Notes: generated from the letters alone by a model not told the origin. Shown: positions 36,703 to 46,430, counted from the stretch's first letter. The stretch: 64,000 nucleotides of DNA from Pseudomonas sp. MM213 (GCF_020423045.1 NZ_CP081943.1:1426001-1490000), one strand, 5' to 3'. Made by a program: numbers and translations.

Positions 36703-38442
36703 ATGGACTTCTCACTCAAGCACCTGGCCGCGACAACGTTGATGCTGGCCAGTCTTTCGTCATTCACCACAGCAGCGCACGCCAACATTACCCCGCAGCA
36801 AGGCGCGGCCATCCTCAAGACGTTCAGTGACGCATCGATCACGGATTTCAGGCAGTTCCTGACAAGCGTGGCCAAGAGCGACCTGGCCAAAACCGACGAC
36901 CTCGGCACGGCAATCTCTGCCTTCCTCGACAACAAGAGCCTTTCCGCCGACCAGCAGAACGAAATCCATCGCCTGCTCGGCCTCTATGCGCGGGTGAAAT
37001 ACGGCAGCGCCGCCACCGAGACGCTGCGTGAACTGGTGGCCATCCCGACCTTCCGCGTGGACGGCGTTGCCCAGCACGACAACCCTGAATTCATCAAGAT
37101 CGCCGACAAGATCAAGAGCCTGGCCCAGGCCTTCAACCTGACCTTTCGCAACGTCGACAACCGCGTCTATGAAATCTCCCTCGAAGGGAGCGGCGATGAA
37201 GTGGTGGGCATTCACGCCCACGCCGACGTGGTGCCCGTGACACCGGAAAACTGGGTCCTGAAAGACGGCACCCGCCTCGATCCGTTCAAGGTCACCCTGA
37301 TTGGCGATCGCATGTATGGCCGTGGCACTGAAGATGACAAAAACGGCATCGTGGTGGCGCTATACGCCATGAAAGTCATCAAGGAAGAAAAGCTGCCGCT
37401 GGCGAGGAATTTCAAGTTGCTGGTGGACACCACCGAGGAAACCAGCGGCGACGCCATCCCTTATTACTTCGAACACAACCCCACACCTAACTACAACCTG
37501 GCGCTGGATGGCGGCTACCCGGTGGTGATCGCCGAGAAAGGCTACGGCACCGTCATGGCCAACTTCCCCAAGCGCAAGGCTGACGGCAAGGGCGCTGAAA
37601 TCGTCTCGATGACTGGCGGCCTGGCCACCAACCAGATTCCGTCGGCGTCGGTCGCCACCCTGCTGAGTGACAAACCCGCCGAGCTGGCCGCCAGCCTGCA
37701 AAAGGCCGGCACCGAGTACGCCAAGCGCAATGGCGGCGACTTCGAGATGACGGCCAAGGTCGTCGGCAAAGACGTCACGCTGACAGTCACCGGCGTTTCC
37801 GCCCACTCCTCCGAGCCCGAGTCCGGAACCAACCCGGTGGCGAGAATGCTGGTGTTCATCAACAGCCTCGACGGCAAGGTCGCCCTCAAGCACAACCACA
37901 TCACCGACGCGGCCCGCTACGCTGCCGACAACTGGGGGCTCGATTATCTGGGAGGCAAATTGGCGGTCGGTTTTTCCGATGCGTTCATGGGGCCGTTGAC
38001 CACCTCCCTGACCTTTGTCGGGATGGATGAAAACACCTTCAAACTCGCGGTCAACCTGCGCGTACCGAAGGGCAAGTCCCCGGAAGTGCTCAAACGCGAA
38101 ATCGCCGACAAGCTGGACGCCTGGAGCAAGAAATCCCGGGTTGCGGTGGCCTTCGATTACTCGATCGCCGAACCGATGTACCGCAATCCCGAGGGTGAAT
38201 GGGTCAAGGCGCTTCTCGCCGTGGCCAGCGAAAACCTGGGCATGGAACACAAGTTCGGCACCTCGGCCGGCGCCACTTCGGTCCATGAACTGCCCAACGG
38301 CGTGCAGTTCGGCCTGGCCCGGCCCGAAGTCAAATACACCGGCCACACCGACAACGAGTTCAAGACTGTCGACCAGTTCCTGTTGGACTTGCAGATCGTG
38401 ACCGAGATGTTCGGGCGCATCGGCCAGTTGCCAAAACTCTAA
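36703..38442 (+). CDS. Secreted M20-family dipeptidase
   Basis: 579 aa from the ATG at 36703, giving a signal peptide (LAATTLMLASLSSFTTAAHA|NIT). It is a zinc metallopeptidase of the PepV-like M20 group. Metal ligands: His/Asp in GIHAHADVVPV, Asp in GRGTEDDKNGIV, Glu pair in TTEETSG, and His in KYTGHTDNEF. A lid domain lies near 300-430 (VSAHSSEPESGTNP). The signal peptide suggests it acts in the periplasm. The OprD porin that follows on the same strand may feed it peptides. Confidence 0.92.
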   Translation: MDFSLKHLAATTLMLASLSSFTTAAHANITPQQGAAILKTFSDASITDFRQFLTSVAKSDLAKTDDLGTAISAFLDNKSLSADQQNEIHRLLGLYARVKYGSAATETLRELVAIPTFRVDGVAQHDNPEFIKIADKIKSLAQAFNLTFRNVDNRVYEISLEGSGDEVVGIHAHADVVPVTPENWVLKDGTRLDPFKVTLIGDRMYGRGTEDDKNGIVVALYAMKVIKEEKLPLARNFKLLVDTTEETSGDAIPYYFEHNPTPNYNLALDGGYPVVIAEKGYGTVMANFPKRKADGKGAEIVSMTGGLATNQIPSASVATLLSDKPAELAASLQKAGTEYAKRNGGDFEMTAKVVGKDVTLTVTGVSAHSSEPESGTNPVARMLVFINSLDGKVALKHNHITDAARYAADNWGLDYLGGKLAVGFSDAFMGPLTTSLTFVGMDENTFKLAVNLRVPKGKSPEVLKREIADKLDAWSKKSRVAVAFDYSIAEPMYRNPEGEWVKALLAVASENLGMEHKFGTSAGATSVHELPNGVQFGLARPEVKYTGHTDNEFKTVDQFLLDLQIVTEMFGRIGQLPKL

Positions 38443-38730
38443 GCCCTCCCCTTCGGACCCGCTGCTCTGGCGGGTCCGACGCTTACAACGTCCTGACCCA
38501 CTTTCCTGTAGCAGTCTTTTCACGCCTTGCCATCAGCGTTGCTTCCAGAGCAACGATCTCTGAATAAAGTTGCTCTTGCTGCCATTGGTCAATGGAGCGA
38601 GCATCGCTCTCGACACCGGAGCGGCTGCGAGCGCCACATCCTGCCGGCTGTCTTACCTCCCCCGCACGCGCACAAGCCCCGACAGAGGGCCTACGGGAGA
38701 GTCATGTCTAATAAAAACAAGAGTTAAATT
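38443..38730. other. Gap between dipeptidase and oprD-like genes
   Basis: 288 bp with no gene. No strong hairpin or operator was found. The porin ATG has no good SD (tttaaattatg-like). Confidence 0.5.
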
Positions 38731-39987
38731 ATGACCAGAGACAAAGGCAAACTGTGTGTACTGCTGTTTACCGGGGCTGGCGCCAACCTTGCCCAGGCCG
38801 CCGACAGCGGATTCGTCGAACAGTCCACCGCTACCCTGCAAACCCGAAACTATTTTTTCAGCAGAGACTTCTCCGATATCCGAGGCTCGGAAAAATCGAT
38901 GGCTCAGGAATGGGCCCAAGGGTTCATCCTCAACTTCAAATCCGGCTACACACCCGGGCCGGTAGGATTCGGCCTGGATGCCATCGGCAAATTCGGCATC
39001 AAGCTCGACAGCAGCCCGGACCGGGTCAACTCGGGGTTGTTACCGGTCAAGGACGATGGCCATGCCGCGGACAATTATGGTCGCCTCGGGTTGGCGGCGA
39101 AGATGCGCGTTTCCAAAACCGAGCTGAAGGTCGGTGAACTGCAACCCAACCTGCCGACACTGGTCTTCAGCGACATCCGCTTGCTGCCCCCGGCCTATCA
39201 GGGTGCGAGCATTACCAGCAGTGAAATCCCCGGCCTGACGCTGCAAGCCGGACATTTGACCTCCACGACCCTGCGCAATGAAGCCGGCGAGAGCAAACTC
39301 CAGGCGTTGCTGGGCAACAAGCCGCAACGGCAAGTGTCGAGTGATGCCTTCAACTACGTGGGCGGCGATTACGCGTTCAACAGTAACCGCACCACCGTGA
39401 GTGCCTGGCATTCCCGACTGGAAGATATCTACGAGCAAAACTTCTTCGGTTTGAAACACAGTGTGCCGGTGGGCAGTTGGGTGCTGGGCGCCAATCTTGG
39501 TTACTACGACGCTCAGGAAGAAGGTCGCAAACTGGTAGGCAAGGTCGACAACCAGTCCTTCTTCTCGTTGCTATCGGCCAAGCTCGGTGGTCATACGTTC
39601 TATGCCGGTTACCAGGGCATGTACGGCGACAGCCCCTTTCCTCGCGTGTTTCTCAATGTCAGCGCCCTTGGCAACGAACTGCCGACCTACGAGTTCGTCT
39701 CCACCCATGAGCGCTCCTTTCAACTGCGCTATGACTATGACTTCGCGGCCCTCGGTGTGCCTGGCCTGCTAGCCAGCACACGTTATGTCACCGGCGACAA
39801 CGTGAAGACGGGGATGGGCTATGAAGGCAAAGATCGGGAGCGTGACCTCGACCTCAGTTACACCTTCCAGGCAGCCCCCTTGAAAGGCCTCGGCGTGCGA
39901 GTGCGCAATGCGGTGGCACGCTCCAACTACCGCACGGATATCAACGAGAACCGACTGATCATCAGTTACACGTGGACGCTGTTCTGA
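38731..39987 (+). CDS. OprD-family porin
   Basis: 418 aa with a short N-terminal signal ending near [12 protein letters not shown]. OprD porins are 18-strand outer-membrane channels for basic amino acids, peptides or carboxylates. Family motifs: [42 protein letters not shown] and [14 protein letters not shown]. Two conserved terminal features, [11 protein letters not shown] and the C-terminal aromatic SYTWTLF, fit insertion by Bam. The substrate is probably a peptide, given the dipeptidase upstream. Confidence 0.93.
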   Translation: MTRDKGKLCVLLFTGAGANLAQAADSGFVEQSTATLQTRNYFFSRDFSDIRGSEKSMAQEWAQGFILNFKSGYTPGPVGFGLDAIGKFGIKLDSSPDRVNSGLLPVKDDGHAADNYGRLGLAAKMRVSKTELKVGELQPNLPTLVFSDIRLLPPAYQGASITSSEIPGLTLQAGHLTSTTLRNEAGESKLQALLGNKPQRQVSSDAFNYVGGDYAFNSNRTTVSAWHSRLEDIYEQNFFGLKHSVPVGSWVLGANLGYYDAQEEGRKLVGKVDNQSFFSLLSAKLGGHTFYAGYQGMYGDSPFPRVFLNVSALGNELPTYEFVSTHERSFQLRYDYDFAALGVPGLLASTRYVTGDNVKTGMGYEGKDRERDLDLSYTFQAAPLKGLGVRVRNAVARSNYRTDINENRLIISYTWTLF

Positions 39988-40000
39988 TTTCTAAAAACAA

Positions 40001-40035
40001 GTGTGGGGGCGAATCACTTCGCCCCCACAGGTTTT
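40001..40035. terminator. Bidirectional terminator between oprD-like and RidA genes
   Basis: TGTGGGGGCGAA TCAC TTCGCCCCCACA with TTTT on the plus side and CTTGTTTTT on the minus side, between convergent genes. It may be a REP-related hairpin. Confidence 0.85.
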
Positions 40036-40050
40036 ACTGTTACCCGGCCT

Positions 40051-40515
40051 TCAACTGACTTCCACGGTCATCTCGATTTCGACACAGGCACCCAACGGAA
40101 TCTGTGCCACACCGAATGCCGAGCGCGCGTGCTTTCCCTTATCCCCAAACACCTCGGCCAGCAGCTCCGAGGCGCCGTTCGTGACCAGATGCTGCTCGGT
40201 GAAACCGGACGTTGAATTCACCAGGCTCAGCACTTTGACAATCCGCGTGACCCGATTCAGATCGCCAAGATGAGCCTGCAACGTCGCCAACAAATCGATG
40301 GCGGTCAAACGTGCGGCCACATAGCCCTCCTCTGTCGTCAGCGTTTCGCCCAGCTTTCCTGCCCAGACTTTACCGTCTTGCTTCGCGATATGGCCGGACA
40401 GGTAAACGACATTGCCACTCTGCGCACTCATTACATAGGCTGCTGCGGGGGCTCCGGTGGTGGGCAACTCGATACCGAGGACTTTCAGGCGGGTATAAAC
40501 ATCATGTTCAATCAT
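40051..40515 (-). CDS. RidA/YjgF-family protein
   Basis: 154 aa from the ATG at 40515 (SD GAGGAAA). It is the RidA-like subgroup that is longer than E. coli RidA. VVYLSGHIAKQDG, GYVAARLTAIDLLATLQAHLGD, VKVLSLVNSTSGFTEQHLV and RSAFGVAQIPLGACVEIEM contain the family Arg and Glu. RidA proteins hydrolyse reactive imines/enamines. It is the last gene of a creatininase-MFS cluster. Confidence 0.9.
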   Translation of the reverse strand: MIEHDVYTRLKVLGIELPTTGAPAAAYVMSAQSGNVVYLSGHIAKQDGKVWAGKLGETLTTEEGYVAARLTAIDLLATLQAHLGDLNRVTRIVKVLSLVNSTSGFTEQHLVTNGASELLAEVFGDKGKHARSAFGVAQIPLGACVEIEMTVEVS

Positions 40516-40594
40516 GGGTTTTCCTCGAATAGAACGTGCCAACGCCCGGAACTTCCGGGCGCTGGGCAAGTTGAAAAACGGTTGATCCGGTCGT

Positions 40595-41344
40595 TTAGCC
40601 GGGTATCGATTCGCGGCTGAAGGCGTCGACTTCCTGCACCAGGCTCTGCGCTGCCAACATCACCAGAGCACGGCCCTTATCAGGGGTGGCCAGGGACGGA
40701 TCCGAGCCCATGCGGCCATCCGGATGGCGTGCGCGGAAATCCAGTGCTTCGCGAATCGGCCCCCACGGCGCGATCTGCGGCGAGTACCCGGCGGTTTTGA
40801 TGGAATCCGGGTAGGCCCATTGGGTCACGGCAATCTCGGACGGCGTGGCATGAATGCCGTGCCCCTCAGGAAACTGCTCCCGCGCCAACTCACCGATTCC
40901 CTCCAGATCCCACCAATTACACAACTTCAGCGCGAACCCCGCAGGGCGTCGAGCGAAGCTTGCTTCGGCATAGAGCTCCGAGAACGCCGCTTCAATCGAT
41001 GCGACGTTGCCGCCGTGGCCATTGAGGAAGAGGATTCTTTCAAACCCGTGGGCGGCCAACGAACGCACCCAGTCGCCAATGGCCGCAATGAACGTCGAGG
41101 GGCGAAGTGAAATGGTCCCGGGGAATCCAAGATGGTGTTGGGCCATGCCGATGTTGAAAGTCGGCGCAATCAGGATGTCTGCCGACTTCTGCGCTTCGCA
41201 TGCAATGATTTCGGGGCACATCCAGTCGGTCCCCAAAAGGCCGGTCGGACCGTGTTGTTCATTGGAGCCGATCGGGATCACGATGGTGCGGCTGCGTTCA
41301 AGGAATTGCCCGATCTCGGCCCAGGTCGATAGGTGTAAAAGCAT
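40595..41344 (-). CDS. Creatininase-family amidohydrolase
   Basis: 249 aa. Metal motifs: IPIGSNEQHGP with the Glu-x-x-His, GTDWMCPE (Asp), LFLNGHGGN (His) and EGHGIHATPSEIAVT. The family hydrolyses cyclic amides such as creatinine or methylaminoacyl rings and related substrates. Together with MFS and RidA it suggests uptake and ring opening of a small N-heterocycle. Confidence 0.9.
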   Translation of the reverse strand: MLLHLSTWAEIGQFLERSRTIVIPIGSNEQHGPTGLLGTDWMCPEIIACEAQKSADILIAPTFNIGMAQHHLGFPGTISLRPSTFIAAIGDWVRSLAAHGFERILFLNGHGGNVASIEAAFSELYAEASFARRPAGFALKLCNWWDLEGIGELAREQFPEGHGIHATPSEIAVTQWAYPDSIKTAGYSPQIAPWGPIREALDFRARHPDGRMGSDPSLATPDKGRALVMLAAQSLVQEVDAFSRESIPG

Positions 41345-41356
41345 GTGGGTTCTCTC

Positions 41357-41380
41357 TTTAAAAGGGTTCCTTTCGGAACC
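41357..41380 (-). terminator. Terminator-like hairpin after MFS gene
   Basis: Minus strand GGTTCC GAAA GGAACC CTTTT. A GNRA-type loop and short T-run; may only partly stop transcription into the creatininase gene. Confidence 0.7.
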
Positions 41381-41405
41381 GACTGATCAAGTGGGAGGCG
41401 GTTGA

Positions 41406-42719
41406 TCAACCCGCGCTGAATTCAGAAACCGGGCGCTCACGCGGTTGCCGTTTGGTGGCAAGGATCACGAACGCTGCACACAGGAAGACGCAGCCCACAA
41501 CGACGATGCCGAGATTGGCGCTGCCGGTTGCCGTTTTTGCCCAGCCAATCACCGCAGGCCCCCAGAAGCCGCCGGAAAGACCGATGGTGTTGATCAAGGC
41601 GATGCCTCCCGCCGCCGCATCACCCTTGATGTGCTCGGAGGGCATCGCCCATAACACGGTGTAGGCCATGAACATCATGGCGGTCGCCACGGTCAGCAGA
41701 GCCAGCGACGCCATCAGGTTGCCGTCGGCAAAGGGATACATGAGCAACAGGATGGCGCCAATGCCCGCAGGGACTGCGCAGTGGTAGCGTCGTTCGCCGA
41801 CCCGGTCGGACCGACGCCCTATCCAGTACATGCCGCATGCCGCCGCGACATAGGGAATTGCGGCATACCAACCCAGCTGCATGGTGTCGTTGACGCCCTG
41901 GGCCTTGAGGATTGCCGGCAGCCAGAAACTCATGGCGTAGATCGAGAAGATGATGCAGAAATAGGCTGACGCGAGAATGTAGATTTTCGGGTCGCGCAAC
42001 ACCGCCCGGAACGAATGGGCTCGCCCCGACGATGTACCGAGTTCACTCTCCAGCAGTGTCCTTTCTTCAACACTCAGCCATCGGGCCTCCGAGGGCCGGT
42101 TGGAGAGTACGAAATAGGTCAGGATGCCGAGGAACACGCAAGGCAGACCTTCAATCAAAAACATCCATTGCCAGCCGGCCAGGCCACCAACACCTTCGAA
42201 CGTGGTGATCAGCCAGGCAGACAGCGGACCACCGATAATGCCGCCAATGGGACCGGCAATAAACACGATCGCAATGGCCCGCGCCATGCGCTTCGGGCCG
42301 TACCAGCAAGACAGGTAATAGATCATGCCGGGGGCAAAACCGGCTTCGAATACACCCAGCAGAAAACGCATCGCATAAAACATCGGCACGTTGCGCACAA
42401 AGAGCATGCAGGCCGATGTGATGCCCCAACACACCAGAATGCGGCTGAAGGTTTTTCGCGCCCCCACCTTCGGCAACATCAGGTTGCTCGGCAACTCAAA
42501 CAGCACGTACCCCAGAAAGAAAATACCGGCGCCCGCTCCGTAGGCCGCATCGGACAGTCCGAGATCATTTTGCATCTGCAGCTTGGCGAAGCCGACGTTG
42601 ATCCGGTCCAGATACGCAAAGACGTAGCAAATGAACAGGAGTGGCAACAGCCGCCAATTGAGCTTGCGGTAAAGGGCAGAAACGGCATCACTGCTTGCCG
42701 GTGTCAGTAAGGTTGACAT
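41406..42719 (-). CDS. MFS transporter, anion:cation symporter family
   Basis: 437 aa from the ATG at 42719 (SD GGAG). Twelve membrane helices; [20 protein letters not shown] near residue 35 is the ACS/phthalate-permease signature, and [12 protein letters not shown] is conserved. It probably imports an organic acid or the substrate of the creatininase-like enzyme. It is divergent from a LysR gene. Confidence 0.92.
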   Translation of the reverse strand: MSTLLTPASSDAVSALYRKLNWRLLPLLFICYVFAYLDRINVGFAKLQMQNDLGLSDAAYGAGAGIFFLGYVLFELPSNLMLPKVGARKTFSRILVCWGITSACMLFVRNVPMFYAMRFLLGVFEAGFAPGMIYYLSCWYGPKRMARAIAIVFIAGPIGGIIGGPLSAWLITTFEGVGGLAGWQWMFLIEGLPCVFLGILTYFVLSNRPSEARWLSVEERTLLESELGTSSGRAHSFRAVLRDPKIYILASAYFCIIFSIYAMSFWLPAILKAQGVNDTMQLGWYAAIPYVAAACGMYWIGRRSDRVGERRYHCAVPAGIGAILLLMYPFADGNLMASLALLTVATAMMFMAYTVLWAMPSEHIKGDAAAGGIALINTIGLSGGFWGPAVIGWAKTATGSANLGIVVVGCVFLCAAFVILATKRQPRERPVSEFSAG

Positions 42720-42857
42720 GCGAGTCTCCAATTATTCTTGTTGGTCTGCGTTCGTGCCAAAGAATGTTGCACCGGCACCGCAGGCCCAGCAAGAGCAACT
42801 AAGTTCGTGTATCGTTGCCCTGCAGGCAACACAAACTTTCTGGCGGGAGGGCCCGGG

Positions 42858-43796
42858 ATGCGCGAGATCAACCAACAACGGCTGCGGTATTTTCATGAAG
42901 TGCTGGTCCACGGCTCGATTCGTGGCGCGGCGGACAGCATCAATACGTCGCCCTCCGTTATCACGCGCCAGATCAAGCTGCTGGAAGAGGAACTGGGCGC
43001 AAAACTGTTCGAGCGCCAGGCTCGCGGCGTGCAACCCACCGAGGCAGCGGCGCACTTGCTGGAGTTCTGGCGCGGTTATCGATCACACCAGGAGAAACTC
43101 GAAGACCAGCTTCAAGCGATCAAGGGCCTGCAGCAAGGTCAGGTGCGAGTCGTCATCAGTGAGGGCTATGTCGATGCCTTGGTCGACAACGTGCTCGCCC
43201 CCTTCTGCAAACAGTACCCCAAGCTCGATGTCAGGCTGGACATTCTTCCCGTCGACGACGTGCTGAACGAAGTCGCCGAAAACCGTGCGCACATCGGCCT
43301 TGCCTACAATCCGCCGCCGCATTCGCAAATCGATTACCGCGCGACGTCATCGCAGCCAGTGATGCTGTTGGTTCGCCCCGATCATCCATTGGCAGTGCGA
43401 GGGGGAACGGCAACCGTCGAGGACATACTCACCTGCCGACTGGTGCTGACGCCCCCCACCTTCGGTATCGGGCATGCGATCAAGATGCTTGAGTACGCCG
43501 AGAAAATCGAAATCCGCCCGGCACTGGTCAGCAACTCTCTCGCGGCACTCAAGCGCCTGGTGGCCTCCGGAGATTTCACCTCGTTACTCGGCGAATTCGC
43601 TGCCTACCGGGAAATCGAACAAGGCAGCCTCGCGGCAGTACTGATCGACCATCCGCTGTTTCTGGGCGTGGAAGCGAAACTGCTGGTGAAGTCCGGCCGA
43701 CCGCTGGCCGCGCCGGCTCAGGAGTTGCTGAACTGGATGTTGCAGCGCTTGCCGATGTTTGGGTCGGGTGACGGAATTAGATTGGTTTCTCGGTGA
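42858..43796 (+). CDS. LysR-family regulator
   Basis: 312 aa from the ATG at 42858 (SD GGGAGG). The helix-turn-helix lies at residues 5-60 ([38 protein letters not shown]). The effector domain starts near residue 90. It is divergent from the MFS-creatininase-RidA operon (42719 to 40051), its likely target. Confidence 0.93.
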   Translation: MREINQQRLRYFHEVLVHGSIRGAADSINTSPSVITRQIKLLEEELGAKLFERQARGVQPTEAAAHLLEFWRGYRSHQEKLEDQLQAIKGLQQGQVRVVISEGYVDALVDNVLAPFCKQYPKLDVRLDILPVDDVLNEVAENRAHIGLAYNPPPHSQIDYRATSSQPVMLLVRPDHPLAVRGGTATVEDILTCRLVLTPPTFGIGHAIKMLEYAEKIEIRPALVSNSLAALKRLVASGDFTSLLGEFAAYREIEQGSLAAVLIDHPLFLGVEAKLLVKSGRPLAAPAQELLNWMLQRLPMFGSGDGIRLVSR

Positions 43797-44021
43797 TCTC
43801 AGCGTGGGTTGCTGATCGGCCAGAAGCGGACGACCTGAACTTACTCCGCTAATGGCAGTGAATTCTGACCATAGCGCCATGTCAGGCCTCCACCAGATCT
43901 ATACCAGTATGCTTTGGGCGGGTCGAAACCATGGGACGCAGAGGACTCACCTACATCCTTGAATTATGACGGCCCTGTGCCATCATCCTCCTCACATCCA
44001 ATCCGAACAGGGAAGGTCACG

Positions 44022-45083
44022 ATGCGCATCTCCCATGCATCAGTGTTAGTCATAGGCGTCGCGACTCTCAGCGGCTGCGCTCTGTTTTCCCCCTACACAC
44101 CGGTCGCAGAGCGATTCTGTACGGAACCGGAGCCTCTTCCAGGATCTGGCCGCGCAGAGTCATGTCACTTCAGCAAAACATTCGAGTTCAATGCTCAAAG
44201 CACCGCTTACTTTTCTTCAGGGTCTACGGTAGCTCTGGCTGGGGTGCTCGGTTTGGGGGCCTATAAGTCCATTGTTGCCAGCAGCGGCCATCAGTTTGTT
44301 GCACTGGCAGCTGGCGGTGGCGCACTTTATGGAACAGGTCTGGCGCTCTATAAACCTACCCGCGAACAAATATGGATGGGAGGTTCCGCAGCCCTTTCCT
44401 GCCTGGATAACTTCTACCGCGACCTCGACCCTGCTGTAGGAACCTACTATTTCAATAAACTGACAGCAGTTCAGAAACAAGCGATTGAAGTAGACTACTT
44501 AAGAGTTCTGGGCCTGACAGAGATGTACGATGATCAATACAAAGCAAACGTCCGGAGCTTGGCCAACTCCATAAACCGACTTATTAGCACGCTACAACCT
44601 ACTGCTGCGGAGTCTTATTCAGCAGTCTCCGGCGCAATTGGAGATGCCACAGACGACATAGATAAAGGCCAATTTAAATCGAAATTAGCCCCTGACACCC
44701 AAGCGATCTCTGAGGATGCTAGAAGACTGAGCATATGGATGTCCGGCGCAATAAATCGCCACAAGGACATAACGGACAATCACTTGAAACCACAGTGCGC
44801 CATATTCAGCTCTGACTTCGTGATTGCGGACTTCCCTTCAGACGGGAAATTAACAATCAAAAAGGATACCAAGAAGCAATACACCATCCTTGATGGCTCT
44901 GGATTCTTCAACATCAAGAAGTCACCAGACTCGACAAATGTAGTCGCAAAATTTGTGTCAGAAAACAAAGTCAGACTGATTATTATCGAGGGAAAGGCGG
45001 TCACCACAGAACCGATCTTTGTCACATTCATAGACTCAGAAACGGGAATCTCACGAACTTTAGAGGTAACAGTTGAACAGTAA
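44022..45083 (+). CDS. Large lipoprotein of unknown family
   Basis: 353 aa from the ATG at 44022 (SD GGAAGG). Signal sequence with lipobox TLSGC (C about 18). Two glycine-rich hydrophobic stretches (STVALAGVLGLGAYKSIVAS, HQFVALAAGGGALYGTGLAL) look like a hairpin that could enter a membrane. A helical middle (KQAIEVDYLRVLGLTEMY) is followed by a C-terminal beta-rich, Ig-like region (TIKKDTKKQYTILDG to TLEVTVEQ). Base composition falls to lower GC toward its 3' end. No family is recognised. A terminator follows. Confidence 0.72.
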   Translation: MRISHASVLVIGVATLSGCALFSPYTPVAERFCTEPEPLPGSGRAESCHFSKTFEFNAQSTAYFSSGSTVALAGVLGLGAYKSIVASSGHQFVALAAGGGALYGTGLALYKPTREQIWMGGSAALSCLDNFYRDLDPAVGTYYFNKLTAVQKQAIEVDYLRVLGLTEMYDDQYKANVRSLANSINRLISTLQPTAAESYSAVSGAIGDATDDIDKGQFKSKLAPDTQAISEDARRLSIWMSGAINRHKDITDNHLKPQCAIFSSDFVIADFPSDGKLTIKKDTKKQYTILDGSGFFNIKKSPDSTNVVAKFVSENKVRLIIIEGKAVTTEPIFVTFIDSETGISRTLEVTVEQ

Positions 45084-45101
45084 CAATTTAACAAAATACC
45101 G

Positions 45102-45130
45102 AGCGCAAACAAAACCAAGTTTGCGCTTTG
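45102..45130 (+). terminator. Intrinsic terminator of lipoprotein gene
   Basis: AGCGCAAAC AAAACCAA GTTTGCGCT TTG, starting about 20 bp after the stop. Confidence 0.8.
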
Positions 45131-45171
45131 TACTACCCTAGCACCTCTTCCCTGGGCGTAGAGTAGTTAGC

Positions 45172-45253
45172 TAAAAAATTAATCGGGGACAGACCACAAT
45201 TAAATCGAAGGAGCACCACTCCACTCTCATGAAAAGCGTGCCCCCCCATTTAC
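45172..45253. repeat. MITE-like dispersed repeat, copy R1
   Basis: About 82 bp starting CTAAAAAATTAATCGGGGAC and ending in ACCTC. It is about 85% identical, by eye, to R2 at 45969-46054 in the same orientation. Ends carry an imperfect inverted repeat of GGGGACAGACCAC. The sequence resembles the GGGGACAGACCACG motif that flanks REP-associated tyrosine transposases, though none is present. Confidence 0.75.
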
Positions 45254-45332
45254 CTCAACATTGTCGCCTGCCTCGTATTACTTCGAGCGTTTTTCTCACA
45301 TCTAAGCAAGAGACATAAGCGAGTATGAAAGA

Positions 45333-45788
45333 CTAAGGTTTCGGATCCCACTGTGAGCGCATTTGCAGTAATCCTGTAGGCATATCACCATAGTCAAACA
45401 ATTCCTTGAACGTAGCCTGTGCAACAGCAAGGTCAGAACATACCGTACGTGCATCCCAGTCGTCGTCACCAAAGCGAACGAACCCTCGAAATGGCGAATC
45501 CCCCTCCTCCCACCACTCTAAAAGCTCCGTTTTAGGGTCAAGTGATTTCATCAATACGACCAATCTATATTGTCCCGGCAGAGACTTCATACATAGCTCA
45601 TTTATAAAGGAATGGCTTTTCCCGAGCACCCTCAAGTAGACGAACCCACCATTCTTAAATGCATTTTCAAGTGCTACGCTAACTCTTTCCCAAGCTGGTG
45701 CTTCTGTGATTTGTGCAGGCGGGCGCATTGAGTTATCTAGCGCACATAACTCCAACACAACTTTTTCATCATTTTCGCAATCAATCAT
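45333..45788 (-). CDS. Probable orphan immunity protein
   Basis: 151 aa from the ATG at 45788, which overlaps the stop of a toxin fragment (ATGA). Acidic cytosolic protein with WWEEGDSPFRGFVRFGDDDW and TFKELFDYGDMPTG. It is placed directly behind a toxin C-terminus, the CdiI position, so it is most likely the cognate immunity protein. Family uncertain. Lower GC than the flanking core genes. Confidence 0.7.
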   Translation of the reverse strand: MIDCENDEKVVLELCALDNSMRPPAQITEAPAWERVSVALENAFKNGGFVYLRVLGKSHSFINELCMKSLPGQYRLVVLMKSLDPKTELLEWWEEGDSPFRGFVRFGDDDWDARTVCSDLAVAQATFKELFDYGDMPTGLLQMRSQWDPKP

Positions 45789-45967
45789 TCTTTCCACCCT
45801 GATCCGCGCACCCATTCGTAGACTCTACCTTTAACTGTATCAACGACCTTAAGGCCATTTAATCCGGCACGGTCGGCTGCTGCAGTCAGGTTACTTTTGC
45901 AGAAAGAACAAAAACTTCCTCCCCTCGCACCACAATCGTCATGGTTTGACCTCGTGTCAGGCCAGAA
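45785..45967 (-). pseudogene. Orphan CdiA-CT toxin tip, deaminase-like fragment
   Basis: A 60-aa reading frame with no start codon; an in-frame TGA lies just upstream at 45968-45970. It holds HDDCGARGGSFCSFCKSNLT, then AAADRAGLNGLKVVDT and a GRVYEWV tail. The CxxC pair plus an AxxAGLxxLxVxD..G..Y.W pattern resembles the C-terminal half of cytidine-deaminase-fold toxins; the His-Glu half is missing. Its broken upstream end abuts repeat R2. It ends in ATGA overlap with the immunity gene. Likely a displaced CDI toxin tip. Confidence 0.65.
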
Positions 45968-45968
45968 T

Positions 45969-46054
45969 CAAAAAACTAATCGGGGACAGACCACGATTAA
46001 ATCGAAGAAGAGCTACTTCATCCTCATGAAAACGTGATCTGCCCCCATTTAACT
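45969..46054. repeat. MITE-like dispersed repeat, copy R2
   Basis: Same element as R1, starting AAAAAACTAATCGGGGACAG. Outer ends GGGGACAGACCACG and CGTGATCTGCCCCC form an imperfect inverted repeat about 75 bp apart, consistent with a small non-autonomous mobile element. It lies exactly at the broken edge of the toxin fragment. Confidence 0.75.
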
Positions 46055-46430
46055 CGAAAGTTTATTCGACCTAAGAAAAAACATAATTTCTTCCTATTTT
46101 CTTTCATTTCGGCCAATCAAAATATGCTTTAGAAAATGTGGTCTATCCCAATTATCCATGGCATCACAAAAACGTGGTCTGTCCCCGTTTCCCCGCGTGG
46201 CTGAACTATGACAATTTGAGCACGATCATGTTTTACAATCGACACCATACGCACCGGAAGAACGACAATTGAGGCTTGCCACTCATCAGTATTGGCGTCA
46301 CCTCCAAAGGAGTTAGCGTTTGCTGATGGGTCTATTTGTTTTTTTAATTAATCATGACTCTCAACGCCGGCAAGCACATTACAACCTAACACCTACCAAA
46401 GCTTTCTTGAATCATTGCATTTTTTAACTC
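46055..46430. other. AT-rich gap with repeat remnant
   Basis: 376 bp without a gene between the orphan module and cdiI. Holds the half-elements of R3 (46134-46195) and nothing else recognisable; AT-rich, with no intact frame of note. Confidence 0.6.
46134..46195. repeat. MITE-like repeat remnant R3
   Basis: Two tandem half-copies in reverse orientation: AATGTGGTCTATCCCAATT and AACGTGGTCTGTCCCCG. They match the ends of R1/R2. Confidence 0.6.

Noticed and set aside
43914..44021. An extended N-terminus for the lipoprotein gene
   Set aside because: The extra residues would block the lipobox signal sequence, and a good SD precedes the ATG at 44022.
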